A DNA stretch of 64,000 nucleotides from Stomoxys calcitrans (Eukaryota; Arthropoda; Insecta; Diptera; Muscidae), in contig NC_081552.1 in NCBI RefSeq assembly GCF_963082655.1, forward strand, positions 54,586,286-54,650,285, in the 5' to 3' direction. The notes beneath the pieces were generated by a model, which was given only the letters and a program-made list of their open reading frames with translations, did not search any database and was not told the origin of the DNA. Shown here one piece after another: positions 56,859 through 64,000 of the stretch; the stretch's first letter is position 1, and each line of letters begins with the position of its first letter. The translations under genes and the position numbers were made by a program.

Positions 56859-56994
56859 ATGGCTAATACTATATTCGTTTTTCACCGTTGAAAATAACAA
56901 TGATAAAATAACAATTTTATTAATATTTTGTAATGTTTCAAAAAAGTAATTCAAAGGGTTTTCAACGGTGAAAAACGAACATAGTACCAGCCAT
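56859..56994. mobile_element. 136-bp palindromic MITE
   Basis: Nearly perfect inverted arms of about 35 bp: atggctaatactatattcgt and its counterpart ending tagtaccagccat. Flanked by TA at 56857-56858 and 56995-56996. Confidence 0.75.
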
Positions 56995-57357
56995 TACGGA
57001 GAAACAAAAGAGGAATTGGTTAAAATGCTGCATTCGACACGCCAACTTGCATGAATCTAAACTTTTACGATATTAGGAAGACCAAGCAGTTTGTATATCT
57101 TGTAAAATTCCTGATTACAACAAAGAGAACGCCCATAAAGATATGTTTATACACACATATGTGGTAAATTATTAATCTTGTTTATTTGTTTGTACTATAA
57201 ATTTAATGCATTATTTATTGAAGAAATATCGACACACCAACAACTTGCGACCTAAGATGTTAAAGTACATAGAATATTATAAAAGCAATAAAATTTGATA
57301 AACTTGTGTTTGGTTAAAGCGAAATTTGGTAAAATATATATCAAATATCCACTATTA

Positions 57358-58273
57358 TTGCGTTGCCCAAAAAGTAATTGCGGATTTAAAAAAAATTAAA
57401 TGCATTTTTAATAAAACTTAGAATGAACTTTAATCAAATATATAATTGCCATCTTCCTGGCAAATTTATTATTCCACGCTCATAGAACTTTTGGCCTTTA
57501 TCTGCAAAAAAAACTGAACCAAGTGCGATTTTATAGCCTCATCATTGCCGAAAGTTTTACCATTTAAGGATTTCTGCAAAGATCGAAATAAATGGTAGTC
57601 TGATGGTGCAAGGTCAGGGCTATATGGTGGATGCATCAAAAGTTCCCAGCCAAGCTCACTCTGTTTTTGGCTAGTGACCAAAGATGTGTGCGGTCTAGCG
57701 TTGTCCTGGTGGAATATGACACCTTTACGATTGACCAATTCTGGTCGCTTCTCCTTGATGGCTGTATTCAATTTGTCCAATTGTTGACAGTAAACATCCG
57801 AATTAATCGATTGGTTCCTTGGAAGCAGCTCAAAATATACCACACCCTTCCAAACCCACCAAACAGACAGCATAACCTTCTTTTGGTGGATATCAGCCTT
57901 TGAAGTGGTTTGAGCTGGTTCACCATGCTTGGACCATCATCGTTTTCGACTAACATTATTGTAAACAATCCATTTTTCATCTCCAGGTATGATTCGTTCG
58001 AATTCATTGCGTTTAAGGTGCATATCACAAGCGTTGATTCGGTTTGTTAAATGAATTTCTTTCAATACATGTGGTACCCATATTAAAATTGACGCCAAAC
58101 AAACAAATTTAAACAAAATTTCGCGCACTTTTTTTCTAAAGCAAGCTAAAAGTAACAGCTGATAACTGACAGAAGAAAGAATGCAATTACAGAGTCACAA
58201 GCCGTTGAAAAAATTTGTCAACGCCGACTATATTACTACTATATTACCGACATTACCTTTTTGGGCAACCCAA
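57358..58273 (-). mobile_element. Broken mariner transposon, likely parent of the 237-bp MITEs
   Basis: A 916-bp element with mariner terminal repeats (left end one mismatch, ttgcgttgccc; right end gggcaacccaa) and TA flanks at 57356-57357 and 58274-58275. The right subterminal 140 bp is the same as in the MITEs at 43-279 and 5191-5427, read on the other strand. Confidence 0.9.
57469..58128 (-). pseudogene. Mariner transposase remnant (DD34D)
   Basis: Three overlapping frames make up the catalytic part: WVPHVLKEIHLTNRINACDM with GDEKWIVYNN (first aspartate, 58128-57937), then GVVYFELLPRNQSINSDVYC, VIFHQDNARPHTS (second aspartate) and PPYSPDLAPSDYHLF (third aspartate), giving the mariner D,D34D signature. 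The N-terminal helix-turn-helix domain is deleted and the C-terminus is short, with at least two frameshifts. It cannot encode an active enzyme. Confidence 0.9.
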
Positions 58274-58465
58274 TATTACTCCACACATGCTTAGATGTTG
58301 CATACCATAACCCAATATTAAACAGTCGTTTGGATAAAGACGTCAATACAAAGTTAACACAGCCGCCAGGACTGCGCAAAAATAGTCCCAAATTCAATTA
58401 CCAGCAAAACACAAGACACCTCAACGACTTCAAACACAAACCCTTTATCCATAACTTATCAAACA

Positions 58466-58845
58466 AAAGCTGAGTATTCTGATCAGCTTTTCAGGCGGAA
58501 TGCTGTCAAATTCCATATAAAAATAAACGTTGGCGAAACGCTGGAGGAAAATAGGTGAAAAAGTAGTACTCTGTTTATAGTGAGGTAAATGGCAAAAATA
58601 AATTTTAGTGGCAACGCTTGACATCATTGTCGGCATCATATATGTTTTATTATTGATTTTAATGATTCGTTTTTTCTTTTTATTATTTTATTTATTGCAA
58701 AAAAAAAAATAATAATAAAACCATAAGTGCAGTTAAAAAAACGTCTTTTGGTACCAAAATAAAAACAAAACATAACTCTCAATTTCCGCTCGCAAAACAA
58801 TTCAAGATTTCAGCGACTATTCCGAAAGCAGAATAGAATACCAAC
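58466..58845 (+). repeat. MITE family G, copy 1
   Basis: A 380-bp repeat from agctgagtattctg to gcagaatagaataccaac; the two ends are loosely inverted (gtattctg against cagaatagaatac). Internal words include tactctgtttatagtgagg. It is shared with 59191-59560 and, truncated and inverted, with 62609-62707. Confidence 0.65.
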
Positions 58846-58984
58846 CCAAACACAAACTCAGCATTTTAAAGTATGATTATTATTTGCTTCGATGCAACAT
58901 TTAATTTTATATATCCAGCTATGTCCGGGTTTTAAAAACTAACTTCATAGGAGTATGGTCGTTTGTTTTATTTTTAATTTTCAG

Positions 58985-59154
58985 AGCAAGCCCAAGGACG
59001 CCCACAATGCTGCCAAACGTTCCTCAGTGACATCGACAACGTAATCAACTCATTCCCACTATTAGTCGTCATCGTCGTTTCATAACCATCAACAGCAACT
59101 CCCAAAGCATTTTAGTGGATATCATCATCACAATTAATGATACTGGTAATGACA
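58985..59154 (+). other. Candidate orphan exon between two MITEs
   Basis: A stretch of more balanced composition preceded by a pyrimidine run and ttttcag (58978-58984) and followed by gtaagt at 59155-59160. One frame reads SKPKDAHNAAKRSSVTSTT then stop at 59042-59044; another reads about 30 codons further. The rest looks like untranslated sequence of a fly mRNA. It could be a terminal or untranslated exon of a gene whose introns hold the surrounding repeats. No partner exon was found. Confidence 0.3.
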
Positions 59155-59190
59155 GTAAGTGCTACGTTCGCACGTAACAGCATGCATCAT

Positions 59191-59560
59191 AAAGCTGAGT
59201 ATTCTGTTCAACTTTTCAAGCGGAATGCTGTCAAACTCCATATAAAAAAAAAGCGTCGGCGAAACGTTGGCTAAAAATAGGCGGAAAAGTAGTACTCTGT
59301 TTATAGTGAGGAAAATGGCAAAAACCTCAAAGTGGCAACACTTAAACCATTGCTGGCATCATTTTTGTATCTTTTATTAGTTTCAATGATTCATTTTTCC
59401 TTATTTATTTGCTAAAAACTAAATTAAATAGAGAAAACAATAAGTGCAGATAAAAGAAAACGCGTTTTAGTATGGAAACAAACTTAACTGCTGTCAAATT
59501 TCGCTTGCGGAACAATTAAAAGTTTCAGCGACTATTCCGAAAGCAGAATAGAATACCAAC
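59191..59560 (+). repeat. MITE family G, copy 2
   Basis: Pairs with 58466-58845 over its length, ending gcagaatagaataccaac. Downstream, 59565-59640 (agttgaagtacatagac...gtgtttggttaaa) also resembles 57255-57325. Confidence 0.65.
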
Positions 59561-59562
59561 GC

Positions 59563-60127
59563 TAAGAAGTTGAAGTACATAGACTATTATAATACAAGCA
59601 ATAAAAATGATAAAAACGTGTTTGGTTAAATTAACGAAACAATGTCTTCGCTCACGTACTTAAAGTGAGGCATACAGAACTAAAAAAATAAATTTTGTGA
59701 GTTAATGATTTATAAACATTAAAATTTTGAAAACTTAAAATGTGTTTTCTGCAAATTAATTTTTTTGAGTTATGTCAAGCTTTTAAATACATGAACGTTA
59801 TTCATGTTTCTTTGGGATCAAATTCACCTTATTAGAGCAAATGAACATAATAGTTTTGTTGCGTTCAAGTCCAACTTTCGCAGATTGATTTTTGTCATTG
59901 ATATAAAAGAAGACTTCACAGCAAAATCAACATTTTTGTTCTTGCGCTTGAGCGTAGTAGCGCCCTTTTCTTCAAGCCACTTGGTATTCTTTCTAAAGCC
60001 TAGTACTGACTTCGACTAAAAAAAAGGTGACGAAGATAATGCGAACACATTCCGTACAAGTGGTACTGACTTCTATGAGCAAAATAGTAGTGACATGTCG
60101 CTACATCAAGATAAATTTTCAAAATTT
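59563..60127. other. Interval without recognised gene
   Basis: AT-rich. A 71-codon plus-strand frame at 59804-60019 has no recognisable motif. Confidence 0.4.
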
Positions 60128-60899
60128 GAAGGTTGGTACTATATTTAGTTTTCGCGGTGAAACTCCATATAAAAAAATAAGCGGAAAATATTGATGAAAA
60201 GTGTTCGTTTCGCTATAACTTGTTTTTTCATATAGGAAAAATTTACAATTCACTACGACGCCCAAGAAGAGCACAATCACAGTCGCTGCGCAGCAAGTCG
60301 GGTTCTTACGTAAAATAAACGCGATCGCCAAACTTCTAATTGTAACTAAGTGTTTGTTAGTGTTAGTGATCTTGCTAACATGTACTTACTCGGGTGGAAA
60401 ACAATTTGTTGTATGTGAACGCATAAATAAGAAAGAGTTTGCATATAAAAATAAATAAATAAAAAAATTCCTAAAATAATTAAAAAAAATTCCTTTCATG
60501 GCAAGTTATTACAATAAATCTGTACGAAGTAATAACGATTGTGAAAGCTAGTGTTTTGCTTTTGGTCTTGCAATTACAAAAACATTATTTTGAAACAAGT
60601 GGAAGATGATGCCAAAGGCTTTTGGAAAGCTGTGCTTATTGAAATTATACCAATGAAATACTACAAAATTTAATTATGTTTACAAATAAAAGCTCGGGTG
60701 GGTTATTATTGAAATTACAACACATATGTGAATTTGAGAACGGTCCACACACTCACATTTGTGCGTACAAATACCCGTAAGCAGCTGTTCAATTGATTGA
60801 TGCCATATTAATATTTGTAAATGGCAACATTTTGGCAAATGTGGTAACCTTGTCAAACCACTAAAAGAACGATTTTGAGAAATTTTTTCCCAGAAAAAA
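60128..60899. mobile_element. Repeat family H, copy 1 (interrupted)
   Basis: Starts aaggttggtactatatttag and tttcgcggtgaaact. Shared blocks with 61480-61930 are 60128-60350 (gtgttcgtttcgctataact, cgtaaaataaacgcgatcg) and 60770-60899 (taaatggcaacattttgg, agaacgattttgagaaattt). The middle about 400 bp is not shared. The start resembles the ggctggtacta MITE ends. Confidence 0.6.
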
Positions 60900-60904
60900 A
60901 GGGC

Positions 60905-61054
60905 AAACCCAACAAAGACAGCAATATGAGCCGAATCCGCTTCCATACTGCTGTATTTTTTCGTTAACGATTTGTCGCCAGCAGTTTTATCGGCATGTAC
61001 AATAAAGCCCTTTTTCTTGGCATGTGACGGCAGAGTAGCAACTTCAGCGCACTC
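60905..61054 (-). other. Candidate coding exon, unknown protein
   Basis: On the minus strand an open stretch of about 50 codons follows an acceptor-like tttttgtgcatag at 61055: ECAEVATLPSHAKKKGFIVH, then ADKTAGDKSLTKKYSSMEAD. Composition is gene-like and lysine-rich, unlike its AT-rich surroundings. It is absent from the second H copy. I do not recognise the protein. It may be a host exon or part of an unidentified transposon. Confidence 0.25.
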
Positions 61055-61479
61055 CTATGCACAAAAATATTTAAATAAAAATTTGGAATGTATTAATTTT
61101 AAACCCCACTTTTCTAGAAATCAATGAATCATCAGTCTACTTGACAGTAACCAAGTGCATTTTTAACGAAAAAGCGGTTGTAATAGCCAACATCACTAAA
61201 GTTTCCAATACGGCATCTTTGTTTTAATAAGTGAAAAAACGAATTTCCGGAACTTTTTCATTTGAAAGACCATAGTACCACCCTTAAGATAGCGAATCCA
61301 CAAGACTGGTAAATAAAACGAACCAATTGTTAGTACTTTTTAACGATTAACGGCCTTATGGCTGGTGCTAATTTCGTTTATCGCGAAATTTTTCGTGATT
61401 TCTTTTTTAGATAACAGATTTTGAAGGAAATAAACTTGCTGATTTCATTCAGTAGGACATTCTCTCATTAAGGTTGGTA
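61055..61479. other. Interval without recognised gene
   Basis: AT-rich. A MITE-like end ggctggtgctaatttcgttt occurs at about 61370, with gatttcattcagtaggacat as in the 56-kb MITEs, so a decayed copy of that family is probably present at 61370-61480. Confidence 0.4.
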
Positions 61480-61930
61480 CTATATTGGGTTTTCGCGGTG
61501 AAACATCATATAAAAAATAAGCGGAATATTTTAATGAAAAGTGTTCGTTTCGCTATAACTTGTTTTTTCATCTAGGGAAAATTTTCATTTCACGACGCAC
61601 AAAAAGACCACAACCATAGTCACTACGTAGCAAATCGTTTTCTTACGTAAAATAAACGCGATCGTCAGATTTCTAACTGTAACTAAGTGTTTGTTAGTGT
61701 TAGGTTTTACGAATAAAAACTGAATTGCACTGCATGAATTTCTACACATTAACAATTGTGTGTACATGCTTACATGTGTAAGCAGATGATAAATTGGTTG
61801 GTGTAATATTAATTTTAATATGTAAATGGCAAAATTTTGGCCAAAAAAATTAAATGTGGTCCCCTGGTCAATCCAATGAAAGAACGATTTTTGGAAAAAT
61901 TTCCCCCCGAAAAAACGTAATACCAGCCTT
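61480..61930. mobile_element. Repeat family H, copy 2 (compact)
   Basis: Starts aaggttggtactatattggg and ends acgtaataccagccttt, an inverted pair of ends. About 450 bp, no coding capacity. It gives the likely full boundaries of family H. Confidence 0.6.
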
Positions 61931-62169
61931 TACTTATGAAAAAATCTTCATAAAAGTATTATGTTTTCATTGAGATTTTTGTAGTGTTTTAAAAAAGACC
62001 CGTGAAAAATGTGTTTTCAACAGTGGAAAACGAATATACTATCAGACTTTATTCACAAAACTTAATGTAGATTTAAAATAGGTTTATTTGTACAGATTTC
62101 CTTTATAGAAGTTTCAGACCTATTTTAAGGCTTCACTATGTTTTGAAATGTTTAATTGTTTCGCGAGCG

Positions 62170-62510
62170 AAATTTTACCGTAATCACCACGTGCAAAATT
62201 TCAGTAAAATCGGACGAGAATTGCGCCCTCTAGAGGCTCAAGAATTCAAGACCCGAAGATCGGTTTATATGGCAGCTATATCTAAACTTGGACCGATTTG
62301 ATCCATTTACAATCCCAACTGACCTACAATAATAAAAAGTATTTGTGTAATTTTTAAGCGACTAGCTTTACTCCCTCGAAAATTAGCGTACTTTCGACAG
62401 ACAGACGGACGGTCAAGAATATATATTTTATGGGGTCTTAGTCGCCAATTTCGAGGTGTTACAAACAGAATGACGAAATTAGTATACCCCCTTCCTATGG
62501 TGGTATGGAA
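62170..62510 (+). mobile_element. DINE-1/Helentron-like element, 3' end
   Basis: One tandem-type unit (ctctagaggctcaagaattc, gatcggtttatatggcagct) followed by the conserved 3' block cagacagacggacgg, tcaagaatatatattttatg, ttacaaacagaatgacgaaa and tatacccccttcctatggtgg. It is the same subfamily as 9682-10480 and supplies the end missing there. Confidence 0.75.
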
Positions 62511-62608
62511 AAACGAAAATTTGAAACCAATAAAACAAACAAAAATGACGGACAATGGTTTCAAGCTTTGCTACTAAAATTTTTTATTGTCATTGTCCTT
62601 ATTATTAA

Positions 62609-62707
62609 CAGAGTACTACTTTTTCGCCTATTTTCCTCCAGCGTTCCGCCGACCTTTTTTATATGGAGTTCGACAGCATACATAAGCTTTACAGAATACT
62701 CAGCTTA
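62609..62707 (-). repeat. MITE family G, truncated copy
   Basis: Inverted fragment from cagagtactactttttcgcc to gaatactcagctta. Confidence 0.6.
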
Positions 62708-62879
62708 AGGAAATTTGCACAACTTGCTTTGCATAGTGTACATATTCCCAAGAATGGCACTCTAGAATTTACATAAAATTTTCTATAAAACGTGTTGGGA
62801 ATCAAGCAACGGTTCTGATTGGTTTTAACTTGGAAAATGCAGGCTTATCTTGATCTTTCTTCATCCCAAATGTAAACTC

Positions 62880-63135
62880 AAGCGCCGCGACAGGTTGCGG
62901 TCGGGTTAATAGCCCATCACCAGGAAAACTTAAAGAAATTACTTTGAAATAGCGAAGAAGAATAAAAACCGATTCCCTTTATATTGATGACCCCCGCAAA
63001 CCTTTTAAAGACCGTGATTTGCGCATCAGCACCTGGAATGGCCGCACTCTTTATAGAGAGGGTGCGGTGTACAGATGTATTGGAGAAATACAGGGCAGAC
63101 ATTACTGCCATATAGGAAGTGCAATTGAAATGTCA
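62880..63135 (+). pseudogene. RTE-like non-LTR endonuclease fragment
   Basis: Frame 1 reads LRISTWNGRTLYREGAVY, the start of an AP endonuclease of RTE-type elements; a shift leads to EKYRADITAI, stop, EV, the usual continuation. Upstream at 62890 caggttgcggtcgggttaat resembles the region before such ORFs. The rest of the element is missing, so this is a short relic. Confidence 0.6.
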
Positions 63136-63451
63136 AAGTGATTATAACAATGTTTTGTTGATTGTATGTGGAATATTAGATCAAATAGAACATCTTTTTA
63201 AGATTTAAGAAAAAAATCGAAGCTGTGTTATTAAGCCTTTGACATTTATATTTACTGTTCCCTTGACCTCACCTTATAAGTGCATCCTGAACTTGTTGCA
63301 GCAATGGTTCGCACACGTTTTAGTGTGCCGAAAAAAGTACGATCTGACACTGCACTGAACAGGTGGCAACGGCATACTCCACTCGGCTAACCCAATTATT
63401 TGAAGAAAGCACTCCCTGTCCCGATAGTATAGTAGCGCAATGGCAAACCCC
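63136..63451. other. Interval without recognised gene
   Basis: AT-rich, no frame or repeat recognised. Confidence 0.4.
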
Positions 63452-63620
63452 AAGATACGTATGTATATTCATTTACAGGTAGTGGCAGTTGCCCAACAAC
63501 AAAATACTGAGTGCACTATCTGTCAAAATCAGTGATTAGTGGAACTCTGATTTTGTGTATGTTACTAGTTCGCGCCATTTTTCGTTGTTTGTGCGTGTTA
63601 TAGTTCTTAACTATAATACA
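63452..63620 (+). repeat. Family F repeat, truncated at family E
   Basis: Left two thirds of an F copy (ttacaggtagtggcagttgc, gtgcactatctgtcaaaatc); it ends in ttaactataatacac, where family E sequence begins. Confidence 0.65.
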
Positions 63621-63985
63621 CTGTTGTATGCGCAATGACAAAACGTGAGTAGGGCCATTAACTGTATTATTGTGAATGACACAATGTTTATTTGATTGGC
63701 AACACGGCAGAAACAGCTGGCCGTATAGGTGCCTATGTTCATGACTGGTCGCTTGGAGATAAATATGGACAATAAAAAGAAAAGTGAAAGGAAAAAGGCC
63801 ATGACAGAAAATTTGTGGAAAATAGAAGATTTCCTGGGCTTTTTCCTGTCTCTTGGATTTGAAAATTGGAGTTGGCTGGACGTCTGGATCGTGTGAAGAA
63901 GAATAAAAACGATACTTTGTAATACGAGCGAAGTTGCTTACCGACCCAATTGAAATAGCCTGATGAACCAAACAAAAACAAAAAG
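63621..63985 (+). repeat. Repeat family E, copy 2
   Basis: Matches 27899-28255, from gttgtatgcgcaatgacaaa to aaatagcctgatgaaccaaa. Confidence 0.65.
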
Positions 63986-64000
63986 AGAAAAACAAGAAAT

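Larger units (their letters stand above)
56135..57115. mobile_element. Inverted-repeat block enclosing three MITEs
   Basis: About 65 bp at 56135-56200 (containing acaaactgcttggtcttc) recur inverted at 57050-57115 (gaagaccaagcagtttgt). Between them sit three related MITEs (about 56265-56481, 56617-56826 and 56859-56994). The outer repeats may be the ends of a larger non-autonomous element into which the MITEs inserted. Confidence 0.5.

Overview
The window is nuclear DNA of a higher fly, most likely a calyptrate muscoid such as a Stomoxys or Musca relative. The evidence is two intron-containing insect-type genes (COX8 and Rpn10), primer-binding sites that match the 3' end of insect tRNA-Lys, DINE-1/Helentron-like repeats, and an AT-rich background full of transposon debris. 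The species call is inference. Only about 2 kb (48.9-52.1 kb) is securely host coding sequence; most of the rest is transposable elements, many inserted into each other.

Layout. 0-5.4 kb: two 237-bp mariner MITEs flank a tandemly duplicated piece of an RNase-H-bearing non-LTR element (called A here) and a decayed Ty3/gypsy pol. 5.4-11 kb: DINE-1-like elements with internal tandem repeats and a short palindromic repeat (family F). 11.0-23.7 kb: one non-LTR element (C, minus strand) split by a complete Ty3/gypsy element (Gypsy-1, 11158-19945, AGTA target duplication) and by a 1.9-kb element with possible terminal inverted repeats. 23.7-29.9 kb: the 5' end of a second non-LTR family (B), a short minisatellite, Penelope-like fragments and the 3' end of another A copy. 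29.9-45.4 kb: a fairly long A copy (minus) split by a second, almost intact Ty3/gypsy element (Gypsy-2, 31772-43388, CTGT target duplication) with LTRs near 3 kb. 45.7-48.7 kb: a 5'-truncated B copy, a tandem duplication with one filled and one empty MITE site, and F repeats. 48.9-52.1 kb: COX8 (+) and Rpn10 (-), convergently transcribed. 52.3-55.9 kb: a full-length B element with a 12-bp target duplication, ending 237 bp upstream of the Rpn10 start codon. 56-64 kb: clusters of MITEs, a broken mariner that is the evident parent of the small MITEs, a DINE-1 3' end, an RTE-like endonuclease fragment and two possible orphan exons.

The most unusual observation is that both gypsy elements encode a Gag that starts with a RING-H2 zinc finger of identical spacing, followed by the usual Gag region and C-terminal zinc knuckles. 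Other notable points: a 2A-like motif next to a PHD-like finger in the first ORF of family B; tRNA-like Pol III promoter modules inside the Gypsy-2 LTRs; and the contrast in Gypsy-1 between nearly identical LTRs and a badly broken coding region, whose deletion stops exactly at the LTR edge. No CRISPR array or rRNA gene was seen, and no free-standing tRNA gene. Element boundaries given as approximate come from comparing copies by eye.
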